Assembly: GCA_030015575.1 (NCBI GenBank)
Contig: CM057339.1
Location: 695,342,761-695,406,760 of the forward strand
Source: Agapanthus africanus
Lineage: Eukaryota > Streptophyta > Magnoliopsida > Asparagales > Amaryllidaceae
Direction of reading: 5' to 3'
DNA: 64,000 bases
Shown here: one piece after another, positions 32,053 through 44,150 of the stretch
Position numbering within the stretch: position 1 is the first letter of the stretch
Layout: each line of letters begins with the position of its first letter
The notes under the pieces: generated by a model
What the model saw: the letters and a program-made list of their open reading frames with translations, nothing else
The model's database searches: none
Told to the model about the DNA's origin: nothing
Position numbers and translations under genes: made by a program

Positions 32053-32448
32053 TCAAGCCGGCGGGCGATGCAGTAATTTTACCAGCTCATCATTCTGTTG
32101 CTGAGCCACGGCTTCATGACGCAAGATCTCCAGAAGACGAGCCTCCGCCTGAGCTTGCTGAGCCTGATACGAAGCAAGCCGAGCTTCGAGCTCTTTCTCG
32201 ATGGCTTTATGAGCCTCGACCCTCTCACGAGTAAACGTGGCAGCTTTATCGAGAGCCACCACCTCTTTTATGGACTCCTGAAGCACCCGCCAGAGTTCAT
32301 ACGCTTTGTTGGCCTTGGCAGTAAGACTCGCCTGAAGCTCGCTCAGCGACCGAGCCCCTTTTTCTCGCACAACAATATGTTTACCACGTGTCGCCCTGTC
32401 AGGCCATGTAAGCTCACTTTCGTGACCACAACCTTGGAAAGAGGACAT
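32053..32448 (-). CDS. Element D: antisense frame 3, coiled-coil protein
   Basis: A 131-residue frame opposite to gag-pol. The second half is Ala-, Glu- and Gln-rich with heptad-like spacing (VEAHKAIEKELEARLASYQA, then QQAQAEARLLEILRHEAVAQ), so a coiled coil is likely. No enzyme motif or signal peptide is visible. It lies downstream of two other antisense frames in the same direction, between the tandem repeats and the 3' LTR. Antisense frames in this position are known for the Tat/Grande group; their function is not settled. The start is uncertain, and upstream exons are possible. Confidence 0.55.
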   Translation of the reverse strand: MSSFQGCGHESELTWPDRATRGKHIVVREKGARSLSELQASLTAKANKAYELWRVLQESIKEVVALDKAATFTRERVEAHKAIEKELEARLASYQAQQAQAEARLLEILRHEAVAQQQNDELVKLLHRPPA

Positions 32449-32767
32449 ACACGCTTAAGATCACATAAATGGGCTTCCGGTCGACAGCGATAATCGACCT
32501 GAAACGCGTTCACATCACCTGGTATGAAAAGCAATGAGAAAATTTCCAATGTTTATCCTATCGAGCATGTGTTCGCGATTATATGAGCATCCGAAAAAGA
32601 AATAAAATTCAAGGCATTAATTTGCATGCGACATGATGACAATGTTGATAATTAGAGGAAGCTTTCATAAGAAGAACACAATGTTTATTCATGCATACGA
32701 GTACCCAGCCTACATGAGGGTTCAGCATAAAGCATACAAAAGAGAGGACTAATTTAAATACACTACG

Positions 32768-33295
32768 CTAACGAAAAAGGTCACCAAACACCGGATCAAT
32801 GGCACGAGTGTTAACAAAGCAAAGAACAAAATTCTCCATCTCCCTCTCCGCTCTCTCCAGCACATCGAAGCGACGATTCTCGCGAGAAGTCGCTCCCCAT
32901 CGGTTGGCGCCATGCTCGTCCGCGAAAGCAAACATAATAGCCCGTCGGGCCTTTATCTCGCTCAGCAGATGAATTGAGTAGTCCTTCAAGGCCTGAGTAA
33001 TCAGGCACGCTTCATGAAAGCCCTCGAGCTTCTCTTCCGCCGCATCAAGCATCGCCAGAGTCATCTCTGCTGGATGAGGAGGGATGTCGGCAAGCACGGC
33101 CGCGAGAATCATCTGGAGCCAGAGGGAACCCATCGGGAGGGGAGACCCTCTACGGATCGAGAGCTCGTGCATGGCCAAGTCACATTCGTTGTCAGAAAGG
33201 AGGGGGTCCACCAACCGAGCAGCAAAACGGGGGATCATCTCCTCAAGAGAAACTTCCCATGGCTGTCGACGAGCATGAGGACGATTACAAGCCAT
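32768..33295 (-). CDS. Element D: antisense frame 2, unknown helical protein
   Basis: I chose the ATG at 33295 (MACNRPHARRQPWEVSLEEM), giving 175 residues. The frame stays open upstream, but that part is low-complexity and lies next to a TATA box at 33374-33381 (TATATATG in frame sense), about 80 bases before this ATG. The protein looks alpha-helical: IPRFAARLVDPLLSDNECDL, LWLQMILAAVLADIPPHPAE, then TLAMLDAAEEKLEGFHEACL. Its middle aligns by eye with antisense frame 1 (LDAAEEKLEGF against LDAAEDKVHSV). No known domain recognised. Confidence 0.6.
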   Translation of the reverse strand: MACNRPHARRQPWEVSLEEMIPRFAARLVDPLLSDNECDLAMHELSIRRGSPLPMGSLWLQMILAAVLADIPPHPAEMTLAMLDAAEEKLEGFHEACLITQALKDYSIHLLSEIKARRAIMFAFADEHGANRWGATSRENRRFDVLERAEREMENFVLCFVNTRAIDPVFGDLFR

Positions 33296-33373
33296 GGCAC
33301 TCGTTTCTCTCTCAAGAAAAAATATATATATGATATGAATCTCTCTGTGAAAGGAAAAGAAAGCTATAGCCTC

Positions 33374-33381
33374 ATATATAA
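33374..33381 (-). promoter_or_regulatory. Candidate TATA box for antisense frame 2
   Basis: TATATATG on the minus strand, about 80 bases before the chosen ATG at 33295. A second TATATATAT run lies at 33322-33331. It would make the antisense frame independent of the LTR promoter. Inference from sequence only. Confidence 0.4.
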
Positions 33382-33768
33382 TGAAGTGCATTAAGTGCTG
33401 AGCGTGGAAAATCTTGCATGGTGAATTTATTTCTAAGGCCTAAAAAAGGAAAGGCATCGAAAATCAAGGAGATGGAACTATTTCCAAGCCCCTTTTTCAG
33501 CACCTAACATTGTGCACTGAAAATATGGCATGAGGAAAATCTTGTGAACAGCCGCATCAAGAGATCCCACGTGTGGAACACGCGAGGCCCAAACCTGATG
33601 TGCATTTAAAAGGAAAAATATGGAGTAGTACCCTGCATATTAAAAAGCACAAACAACAATAGTAGCAAAATAATAAAATCTCAGAGAAAAAGCATGCAAA
33701 CATACAAAGACACAACAGAACTTATCATCCAGACTTCAAGAAGGCCATACAAAATAAAAAGAAAACTT

Positions 33769-34275
33769 TTACAATGGCAAAGCTTCAGACGCAGGGCACG
33801 GGTTGAGAAATTCGAAATTAACTTTATTCAAGATCTTCCAAGCATTGCGACCCTCCCGAGTATGCTTTCTCTCATGGTCACAGGCATCGGGGTCCCCGCG
33901 AATGTCCTCTACCCTCCGGTAGGCGGCAAGTATGGCTGATTGCTGAAAAATCTGATGCAGGAGATCAATGAGATTATCCCGCCTTCTCTTTGAAATCAAG
34001 TGCATCAGATACACCGAGTGTACTTTATCCTCGGCGGCGTCCAATGACCCAAGCGGCACACCAGCACAAAATAAAGGGAGAGCCTCCCTGATCGCCAGCA
34101 CGATCAGCCTCAGAAGAGAAGAGCGACGGGGGAGTAGCCGATGGTTGTACTCGTCAAAGCGGCTCATGATCTCGGCACACTGAGCATCGGTGAACTCCTG
34201 GTTCTGACTGCGGCCCAGCGCACGAATATTCTCGTAGGAAATGATCTCGTCAAGACTATACAGATGGGCATCCAT
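33769..34275 (-). CDS. Element D: antisense frame 1, diverged relative of frame 2
   Basis: 168 residues from the ATG at 34275 (MDAHLYSLDEIISYENI). Directly upstream in frame sense is TTTTATTTCAGGT, which looks like a plant 3' splice site, so an upstream exon is possible. Visible blocks are EFTDAQCAEIMSRFDEYNHR, LLRLIVLAIREALPLF, LGSLDAAEDKVHSVYLMHLI and RRDNLIDLLHQIFQQSAILA. The order and spacing of SLDE-I, LLRLI, LDAAE-K and the LLHQI block match SLEEM, LWLQMI, LDAAEEK and LLSEI of frame 2, which suggests a tandem duplication. Function unknown. Confidence 0.6.
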   Translation of the reverse strand: MDAHLYSLDEIISYENIRALGRSQNQEFTDAQCAEIMSRFDEYNHRLLPRRSSLLRLIVLAIREALPLFCAGVPLGSLDAAEDKVHSVYLMHLISKRRRDNLIDLLHQIFQQSAILAAYRRVEDIRGDPDACDHERKHTREGRNAWKILNKVNFEFLNPCPASEALPL

Positions 34276-34296
34276 GATACCTGAAATAAAAGTCAC

Positions 34297-34675
34297 GAGA
34301 ATCGTTACAAAGCCCCCATCGCATTAATTGCAGGAAGAACCACCTAGGGCCAGGAGACCTCAGGAAGCCTCCATACGAAGAAACTGAGTTCTTCATAGGA
34401 ATTAAATTCCTTATTAGGAAAAAGGGAATTAAATTCCCAGGAATATTTTTGATGGAATTAAATTCCATGGAGTTGAAACGCCATCATCATCTCCCCAAAG
34501 ATCACCTAAACCCTAAGAGATCTACAGTTCAAAAGTTAGGTGGTTTCCTGTTCTTATGGAAAAACTTGAAGAAAAATGGGTTCTCTGTGAAACCCCTAAT
34601 ACGGATTTAAAATCCAAAGAGTTCTTTTAGAGACGAAGGCGCTTTGGCCGTTCAACATTATTACCTGAGGAAAAG
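34297..34675 (+). other. Spacer before the D 3' LTR with GGAATTAAATTCC palindromes
   Basis: Four to five palindromes of the GGAATTAAATTCC and GGATTTAAAATCC kind lie between 34376 and 34630. A purine-rich GAGGAAAAGGG at about 34667-34677 abuts the LTR and is the probable polypurine tract. No plus-strand gene is supported. Confidence 0.6.
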
Positions 34676-37600
34676 GGATCCGTCAACAGAGTTAAACTCT
34701 GGGAAATGTCTGAGACAGAGAACTAAGCTCTGGAAGCAAGAATTAAAATTCTCAAAGTGGAAGTTCTCAGAAAAGAAGATGAGCAAAGTGAAGGCTCCTA
34801 TGAAGAGACAGCGGTATTTATAGAAGACAATGGAAACGTTTCATCTCCCAAATCCCTAAATGAATCCAACGGTCACAAAGATGACAGCGTTGCACTCGCG
34901 TGCAGACACGTGAGAACAACGCTGTGGGGGCATTTGTTTCCTGATTTAAAATCAGAAAAGCTTATGGGAAAAGCTTCAGAAAGAGGGGCCACGTGCTCAC
35001 ACGTGACCAGCAGTCACGTGTTGACACGTGACATATGAAAACTGCGGAAAAGGCTCATGGGTTCCCTGATCAAGTCAAGGAAAAGGTCCACTGATCAAGT
35101 CAAGGAAAAAGGCGTCAGAAGAGGTCACGTGTTGGCACGTGACGCTCGAAGCAGCAGACCGGTCCTTCAGCCGAATAAAAAAGAAGGAGGCTCCTAACAG
35201 GGGTCACGTGTTCACACGTGACCAATGGTCACGTGTTAACACGTGAGGACTAAAACAGCAACCAGAAGACAGCGCAGAAAGAAAGAGGACTCCTCATTCC
35301 AAAGAGGGTCATGTGTCCACACGTGACCATGGGTCACGTGGTCACACGTGACCGGCTTTCAAAGCCCATTTTGACGACAGAATTAAATTCTGAGGGAGAT
35401 TTGAATCTTTCCAAAGGAAAGTGATTATCTGAGACCAATCGAATTAAAGATTCAGAAGTGATTTAAATATCATCTATCTATGGAAAATCTCGGGTTTGGA
35501 AAGATTTCCCCCTTAAATCTAACCAAAATAACAAAGGAGAATCTCTGGATTTAAAATCCAATGGTGAATAAAATTCACCTAATAATCCAAAGGTCCAGAA
35601 CGAATGAAGGATGCAAATCAAATCTCTCAATGAAGATTCGTCACAAAACTAATTTATTCGGCTGCGTCTCCTATAAATAGGAGCCAAGAGATAGAGAGAA
35701 AGAGATATACACAGAGGGAAGAAAAAGGAGAGAGCCTTGATACTTTGAAGGAACTTGGATCTTCTGCAAAAGAAAACCCTAGGTAAGAAAGGGAAGGCTT
35801 TCTGAAAGAAAGAGAACTCAATTCTCAACAGAGTTTAACTCTGATATATGAAACAGAAGAACATATTTCTTCTCTCTTTGATAGAGGATCTGTAAAGAGC
35901 ACATCTCCCCTTGAAGTTGAGAATTTAATTCTCGATGGGTTGAGATCCTGCCATGCAGATCCAAAACATAGAGAGGGATTGCAAGCACGAGAATTTAATT
36001 CTCACAAAACTATAGGAATTTAATTCCTTTAAAATAAAATTAGGGCTTGACCCTATATCATGGGAATTTAATTCCCTCAGAACAAAGAGAAACAGGGTTT
36101 AACCCTAATTAAGAACCTGGTTCAGTTGAAACAACGGGAATCTAATTCCCTTAATCATAATTTAACAGAGAATGGGATTTCAATTCCTTAAAAGCTTTTA
36201 TTAGGGTTTAACTCTATTCAGTTCTTCGCATATATGAGGAATTTAATTCCTACAGAAAATTCAGAGTTCAACTCTGTTCCAGAATATAAGTCTTCAAAAG
36301 GAAGTAGGAATTTAATTCCTCTGAAATTTAAAGCTCGAGGAATTTAATTCCTGAGAAAGATCAACAGATTCTCTAAACAATATACATAGAGGCAGGGTCA
36401 CGTGTCACCACGTGACCCCCTCAAAAGAGCTACAGAAAGCCCTTTGAGGCAGTCCCCCACGTGACCAACATGACCCTTGACAGAAACTCTAATACATAGG
36501 CATATGAATGCCTGTCACGTGATGGCACGTGACGTTCTGAAAGATGCAGCGATTTCAGCAGAATAAATGGAAAGAGGGCGTTCTCACGTGTTGCCACGTG
36601 ACCCCTTTTGCCTTAGTGTTCAACACTAAGTTGGAATTCTTGAACACAGTACTGAAACACTGTTGGGCCTTAGTGTTCAACACTAATTAAAGAACCTTAT
36701 TTACAGTGTTCAACACTGATTACCTTAGTGTTTAACACTAATCCGAGATCTCCATTGTAGTGTTCAACACTGACTACCTTAGTGTTTAACACTAATTTGA
36801 GAGCTCTGTTGCCGATGCTTGATACCTATCTGTTTTAGTGTTTAACACTAATCTGAAAGCCTTGTTGCTGGTGTTTAACACCAATTATCTTTTAGTGTTA
36901 AACACTAACTTGTCAACCTCATTCCCAGTGTTCAACACTGATTGCTCTGAAGTGTTTAACACTAGGCTTTGGCCCAATTGGCTAAAGGGATAGAGGCAAA
37001 GCCTCTCCCTCAATGGATCCACAAGAAATCAATATTCCAGACATGATAGGACTTAGCCCAAGCTGGCCATAAGTCCTCAATTCGTAATTAACTGGGCCAA
37101 TGGGCTCATAATATATTTAATGGGTCTTGATCCTAAATTGGGCCAAGGACTATTTAATCCATTCCGGTCCTAGGGTACATCTATTCGCTCCTTTGATACT
37201 TGGCATTGTAATCCCTCAATGTCTTCAAAGAGGTGACGGATCCCGACGACCACCCATGATATGGACTGTGGGGTCCTTAAACCCATGTCTAATGCAAATT
37301 CCTGGTTACGTGGAACGTGGATAACGTCACTCTTTGACCCCGCGGAAAACGTCCAGAGCGGAGCCTAGTCCTCGCCGAGCACGGCAGTGAACCCGTGTGA
37401 AGCATCTAGTGCAAAATTCCTGGTTACGTGGAACGTGGATAACGTCACTCTTTGACCCCGCGGAAAACGCCCAGAGCGGAGCCTGGTCCTCGCCAAGCAC
37501 GGCAGTGAACCCGTGTGAAGCATCCAGAGCACATACTGGACTGTGGGGTCCTTAAACCCATGTCTAATGCAAAATTCCTGGTTACGTGGAACGTAGATAA

Positions 37601-38794
37601 CGTCACTCTTTGACCCCGCGGAAAACGTCCAGAGCGGAGCCTAGTCCTCGCCGAGCACGGCTGTGAACCCGTGTGAAGCATCTAGTGCAAAATTCCTGGT
37701 TACGTGGAACGTAGATAACGTCACTCTTTGACCCCGCGGAAAACGCCCAGAGCGGAGCCTGGTCCTCTCCAAGCACGACAGTGAACCCGTGTGAAGCATC
37801 CAGAGCACATACCGGACTGTGGAGTCCTTAAACCCATGGACTATGACGTCCTTAACCTTGACCGAGATGTCTTAAAACTAACAATGGACCGCAATGTCCT
37901 TAAACTACCCATGGACCGCAATGTCCTTAAACTACCCATGGACCGCAATGTCCTTAAACTACCCACGGACCGCAATGTCCCTAAACTAGAACAATAGAGC
38001 CCCCAAATTCTCTTTTGTCGGATCTAAACGGTCCCGTTTAAGTTGATCTTATCCTCAAAGATGGCTAACGAATCCTTAAACCTTCAAGCAGACTGGACTA
38101 CGAATCCCCCCAATTAACTCTGGCTCGAGGGTACATCTCTGAACCCCTCTGACACCCGTCGTTGTAATCCTTCAACGTCGTCAGAGAGGTGACGGGTCCC
38201 GACGGCCACACACATACGATGGACCACTATGTCCATAAACTGGAACAATGGAGCCCAAACGCTCTTTTGTCGGATCTAAACGATCCTGTTAAGTTGATCT
38301 TAGTCTCAAATCGGACTAACGTATCCTTAACAAACGTTTGAGTTGATCTTAGCCTCGAGAATGGCTGACGTATCCTCAAACCAAACCCCCAAACCCAAAT
38401 CTAAGATAACTCGGATTTGGACTAGTCCACGCCCTACGGGCGACGACATAACTCAGTCTCCGTAAATAATCCACGGGCAACAAAACATAAAATAAACACA
38501 CACGACACGAAGCGACCATCTGGAGAAGGAGAAAGTTGCTACCGCGATGCGGTAGCGTAATTAACTACAGGGGCTTGCGCCTGCAGGGAAGAGCGTCCCC
38601 ACAATCAATAACCCCTCAAACGAGGGGGAATCTGACCAAGTCTGCTACATCGGCCGCATCCGTCTAAACCCCCGATGCACGGTGCCATAAACAACTTGGC
38701 ATCTTCGGAGAGATGGACGGATAGCACCAATTAGCATCTGCCCCGAACCTCAGGCACGGACGCCCGAGTCCAGGCCGCCGTTCGGAGGGGAACA
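34676..38794 (+). repeat. 3' LTR of element D (~4.1 kb)
   Basis: Second copy of 14882-18974, about 1% different by eye and with one additional 27-bp repeat unit near 37885-37990. It ends GGGGAACA at 38794, after which B sequence resumes. TATAAATA is at 35672-35679. Confidence 0.93.
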
Positions 38795-40447
38795 GCCTCT
38801 ATTTCTATATTGTATATAGAATGGTTCATATCTTAACGATGTTAAGGTAAGGAGAGTTTTCCAGCTTATGCTTAAAACCAGACACTGGATAACTCAAGGC
38901 ACGTTTCTGTAATGGCTGTTTGTGGGTTGACCCTGGCTTTGACGAGGGTTGACATTTCTACCATCTGGAAGATCAATAGTGATATTGTTCTTGACTCGCC
39001 ACAGTTTTAGTAAAATGGATTTTATTTTCAGAAAATAGTAGTGGGAGTATGGTAGAACTGGAAGAGATTCCAGAACCGCAAACGGTTACGGAAAAAGTAA
39101 TAGAACCTATATATTCAATCAGGTTTGACATTCCATTAGCCACTCCGCAGATATGGTGGGTAACCTCAGACACCCGAGAGGTACTCCGGTAGCCTCAAGG
39201 ACGGTGACAGGGAGGTTCTTGTTTACCCAGACTTGACACTACTGTTGTTCCAGGCTATGAGACCCGGCAGGAGGATAAATATAGTGCCGTTCTAAACTTG
39301 CTTTAGAAGTGTACGTATATATTATTCTGCCAGAGGGTTGCCGTAGTCAGTGGGAGCAGCGGAAGCATAGTGGGAAAGAAGCTTATGTCTATTTATAGGC
39401 TTGAGCAGATATAACGGAGATAAGATCATTTATTTTTGATGTGACAGTCATGGGTTTGACTTCATCAGAATAGGGGATGGATCTGTTAAGGAGGTAGTAG
39501 GGTGTGATATCCTGGTATTTGGATGACATACACAGAGTAGGAAGTAAAATTCCTATACTACAATCGGTTGTACTATGGTCATCACACAGTTGTTTCTCCA
39601 CAAAGGACATGGATATAATATTAGACATCTGGTTTCTAAATCTATGGTTTTAGATCAAGATTTGGATAGTTTCCCAATGTGGGTACTTTGACAGTATTCT
39701 AATAGCATTTTAGAATAGATGACTCCTGGCATGGTGGTGTACCTGCAGGTGATGGAGTCACCCTCTCTAAAGGTGTCTTACAGACTAAAGGGAAGAGGGA
39801 TGTGCATGATTGGCAGATCACTTGCTTAGGCAATTGAGTCAATCGTGAAAAGTCAAGTACCACACCAGATGTTGTTTTTGCACTAGATGCGATAAGTTAA
39901 TATTAATCCAATCCTGGAGAAACATAAGGAAGCAGTTTTAGAACATAAGTGAATGTTCTACGGATTTGATGACAGCAGCCTCCTTCGGGAGACGGTTATC
40001 ATTCCAGGCTTCCAAGATGACATGGATGACAGAGTAATTGTCAGAGTTATAGTTTTCCCTCTGACGAGAGACAGTATTATGGACAGGTGGTCCAAGAGGA
40101 TACTGTGGGAGGCATGGTGCTGGATACTGATTAGGTTCAGTTATTGATACAGTCTAAGAAGTTTGGATTTGGAGTTCATTTATGAACTAGGTCTCATCAG
40201 ATAGCCAGACATATTCTAAGACAGGTATTACTCGATTCGGGAGATGGCTTTCTCCGCGAACTTGAGATTAAGAGAGACATAGAAAGAAACATCAAGGCGG
40301 ATCCACTCACTGAGGCTATTTCTCGAACACAAGAGTTTTACAAACTAGCTTTGTGAAACTGATTAGTAGAGGAGTTGGATGTTCGGTATCACACGGGCTG
40401 TGAGTATGCGACATCGCAATAATTAGCCTTAAGTGCAAGTGGGAGAT
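38795..40447 (+). pseudogene. Element B: pol remnant, heavily broken
   Basis: Decayed Copia pol. Near 39055-39100 the bases match the A codons for VELEEIPEPQT. Further on are stretches similar to the RT and RNase H region of A, and the segment collinear with C (42733-44400, reversed) runs throughout. No long frame is left; breaks are many. It ends with the polypurine tract GTGCAAGTGGGAGAT at about 40433-40447. Confidence 0.8.
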
Positions 40448-40506
40448 AGTTGGAGATAGTGCCCTCAAATCAATTATTGGATCTCAGGTATGTGATTGCA
40501 ATGATT
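40448..40506 (+). repeat. 3' LTR of B, first 59 bases
   Basis: Matches 9560-9618 of the 5' LTR (GTTGGAGATAGTGCCCTCAA). Interrupted by element C after TGATT; the rest is at 50691-52714. Confidence 0.93.
40502..40506. repeat. Target-site duplication TGATT, left of element C
   Basis: TGATT precedes the C LTR edge TGTAAG and is repeated at 50686-50690 after the other C LTR. Confidence 0.95.
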
Positions 40507-42732
40507 TGTAAGTGCACGGCGGCGCCCCGGCCGTCAATCCGACGGCCAAATGCGGAAGCGGTGATAAACTTTAATTTTGCGAACTTAGCAAACCGGCACC
40601 ACCGCGCACTAAACCCCGGATCGGGCCATTAAACTAGTCCTAGCTAACAACAAGATAGGGAAGAGATATACCGAGTGATCCGAGTCCTCCGGTCTTCTCG
40701 TCGCCGTCCCGATCTCCTGCGAAAACTCCGGTGGTCGCCTCCTCGCCGGAAGGGCACCACGTAGCCGGATTCTTTTATGGGCTCCCACCTCTATACCGAG
40801 GCAACTCGGGCGCGAAGTTGGCTAGCCGACGCGTCCAAGGGATGCTATAGATATAGTGTAGAAGCTTGTCTCTTTGGGGGTTATGAGGTTGCCATGGTTG
40901 GAGGAATTTTGAACTAGAATTTCATGGATGCTTGATGGAGAAAAATTGAGCATGCATGAAAATGAGCTCGACCACAAGAAGAAAAAGCTCACTGGAAAAA
41001 TGAAATGAAGCAAGCTCTCTTATGAATGAATGTGTGTATGAATTAATACCAAAGAAAAAAGAAATTCCTTCACTGCACACACAAATGGAAAGGGGGTCCA
41101 CCAAAATAAGCAAGAAGGAAATTAATTCACACACACAAAATAAAACACTCCCCTCATCCTCCCAACAGTGGCTGGCCCATACCAACATATCCATCACAAA
41201 TTCACATCAAACCCATACCCTCTCTTATCTCAATTAATGCAAGTGATGGTGCATCAAAAGAAAAAAAAAGAAAAGGGAATCAAAAGATGCAATCAAAATC
41301 TCTCATCTCATAAATAAACCCTCCACAAAATGTTATTTGCAAACTGCAAATAACACCCTCCAACGAAAAGTCCGGCCGTGAAGGAACAATGAAAAAACCG
41401 GCCGGAACGGAATGTAAACTGGCAACCCCAGAAAACTGGTCCCATAATAAATTACAGGAAAACCCCGATACTGTGCATACACACCCGCATTTGTATTCCG
41501 ACCGAAATACAAATGCAAAGAGACAAAACTACACTGTCAAATACTAGGATCCGGCTTAAGCCAAAACCGGCTAGTAAAAACCGTCCGATCACCATCCGTG
41601 CAATACCACACGTATCTGATCGAACCCTGCCATATCTCCATACGGCCTCTACAGCTTTTCGCCCGAAAGATGAGTAACTGAAAGTGTGGTGGACTCTAAA
41701 GACTCGTCAATACTATGGCTGTGGATTTAACCACTAGCACGTCAGAGGTATAAGCCAATACGTGACGGGCCACCAGCTATTGACTAAAAGGGACGTCGAT
41801 GAGTGAACTCATCCTGACACCCTACTGAGCCTGTCAGTGACAATATCCGTACAGTCCGGTCCGTTCGTCTATAAGCATCGCATGTCGGGCCTAGGGGGTT
41901 GGTAAAAGTCAGACCCCCAAAAGCGGTACAAGTCGTGTCGGAGTGTAGCCCAAAACACCCTGAGATACTACTGGAATACCTACCAGTAAATCTCCTGCCT
42001 TGGCCAAGGACTTCGTGTAATGGCTCTCCAAGACACAGCGCGACCTCACCCCCAATACCGGGAGAGACGAACCCCTGAAGATCCGCTCACTGCCTCCATG
42101 TGGCTCGGGACTGTACCCAACTAAAACCTGTTTGCACGACTCCTTTGAGCCGTGGTAGGGTAGTAATCAAAGCACAGTGGGAACTCACACGAGAAAAATG
42201 ACGATCCCCAGGTCGATGAACTAACCTGTATACATGTCACCTGGGAACTGCTATCTGACGTCAGGTATAAGACCAACTAGCATGTTCCCCGGCGAGTCCT
42301 GTCCGGTGTACTCATAACCCAATGAGCACCTGTATACATCTTAGGTGAACCAACTGACACCAGTGGCTTGTGAGACCGGCCACCACCCCTCGTCGGGGTC
42401 TCGACTGTATACACTAGTCTACTCTGGAGAATCGATGCCCTGTCTCGAAACTCCTACGACTAGGGACCTTTTAAGGATGTGCTTATAGACTCCAGCTCTC
42501 ACTTATATGATCGCCCTCATACTGCTGGCAGTCAAGCAAGAATCCTAGGGGCTCTATCAACGTGCAATAGCGACATGTCAGGTCGCCTAAAGCAGTACAC
42601 AATGATAAAGGTAAACCAGATAGCATACTATCATCTCGAGTAAGACTGTCCTACCGGGATAGGTCCTCCCTCAATCATTGCAATCACGTGCCTGTGATCC
42701 AATAATTGACTCTGAGGGCACTATCTCCAACA
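40507..42732 (-). repeat. 3' LTR of element C
   Basis: On the plus strand it starts TGTAAGTGCACGGCGGCGCC and ends CTATCTCCAACA at 42732, followed by the polypurine tract. It matches 48461-50685. It holds hairpins GTTATTTGC/GCAAATAAC (about 41331-41353), CCGGCCG/CGGCCGG (about 41373-41403) and GCATTTGTATT/AATACAAATGC (about 41488-41517), placed like the hairpin cluster in B. Confidence 0.95.
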
Positions 42733-44150
42733 ATCTCCCACTTGCACTCAAGGCTAATTATTGCGATGTCGCATACTCACAGCCCGTGTGATACCGAACA
42801 CCCAACTCCTCTACTACTCAGTCTCACAAATCCCATTTGTGAAACTATTGCGTTCGAGGAATAGCCTCAGTGAGTGGATCCGCCTAGATGTTTCTTTCTA
42901 TGTCTCTCTATATCTCATGTTCGCGGAGAAAGCCATCTCCCGAAAAGAGCAATACCTGTCTTAGAATGTCTGGATGTCTGATGGGACCTGGCTCATAAAT
43001 GAACTCCAAATCCAAACCTCTTAGACTGTATCGTCAACTGAACTTAATCAGTATCCTGCGCCATGCCACCCTCAGTATTGCCTTGGATCACCTGTCCAAA
43101 ATACTGCCCCTCGTCAGAAGGAAAACTATAACTCTGACAACCTCCTTGTCGTCCAGGTCACTTTGGAAGCCTGGAATGATAACTGTCTCCCAAAGGAGAA
43201 TGCTGCTATCATATCCATAGAACATCCACTTATGTTCTAAAACTGCCTCCGACTGTTTTTCCAGGATTGGATGAATATCAATTTATTGCATCTACTGCAA
43301 GAACAACATCTGGTGTGGTACTTGACATCTCATGATTGACTCAATTGCTTGAGCAAGTGATCTGCCAATCATGCACATCCCTCTCCCCTTTAGTCTGTAA
43401 GACACCTTTAGAGAGGGTGACTCCATTACCTGCAGGTACACTACCGTGCCAGGAGTCGTCCATTCTAAATACTCTTAGAATGCTGTCTAAGTACCCAGAT
43501 TGGGAAACCACCCAAATCTAGATCTAAAAACCATAGATCTAGTAACCAGTATGTCTGATATAATGTCCAAGTCCCTTGTGGAGAAAACCACTGTGTGACG
43601 ACCAAAGTATAACCGATCGTAGTATAGGAATGTCACTTCCTACTTTGTGTATGTCATCCAAAACCCGGATATCACACCCTACTACCTTCTCAACAGATCC
43701 ATCCCATATTCTGATGACGTCAAACCTATGACTGCCATATCAGAAATAGATGATCTATCTCCGCTACATCTGCTTTAGTCTATAAATAGACATAAGCCTG
43801 ATGTCCACCAATGCTTCCGCTGCTCCCACTGACTACGAAAACCCTCTGGCAGAGTCATATAGCATATACTTCTGAAGCTAGTTTAGAACGACGCTATACT
43901 CATCCTCCCACCGGGTCTCGCAGCCTGGAACAACAGCAATGGCAAGTGTGGGTAAACAAGAACCTCCCCGCCACCGTACTTGAGCATACCGAAGTACCTC
44001 TCTGGTGCCTGAGGTTACCCACTTTATCTGCGGAGTGGCCAATGGAATGTCAAGCCAGATTGAATCTTTAGGTTCCTTATCAAATCTTCAGTAATCGTTT
44101 GTGGTTCTGGAATCACTTCCAGTTCTACCATACTCCCACTACTGTTTTTG
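42733..44150 (-). pseudogene. Element C: polypurine tract and pol remnant
   Basis: The first ~15 bases are the polypurine tract (GTGCAAGTGGGAGAT in element sense). Beyond it lies decayed Copia RT/RNase H sequence collinear with B 38900-40447. Near 43408 TTTAGAGAGGGTGACTCCAT matches the A pol block that encodes the SKEM region (1570-1590), and near 44105 is the match to the IPEPQT codons. No long frame is kept; broken many times. Confidence 0.8.

Larger units (their letters stand above)
14882..38794 (+). mobile_element. Element D: giant Tat-type Gypsy LTR retrotransposon (~23.9 kb)
   Basis: Plus-strand Gypsy element nested in B. Order: 4.1 kb LTR, primer site, leader frames, gag, aspartic protease, RT, RNase H, a second archaeal-type RNase H, integrase, ~6 kb of repeat-rich sequence with three antisense frames, and a 4.1 kb LTR. 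RT before integrase defines Gypsy. The second RNase H and the antisense frames between pol and the 3' LTR are known for the Tat/Ogre/Grande group. The coding region is largely open but looks broken in a few places. LTRs differ by about 1% by eye, so it is recent. I could not find a clear target duplication at its ends. Confidence 0.93.

Noticed and set aside
40922-41197. A 91-codon frame in the C LTR, repeated at 48876-49151
   Set aside because: LTR sequence with skewed composition and frames on both strands. Repetition is explained by the two LTRs.
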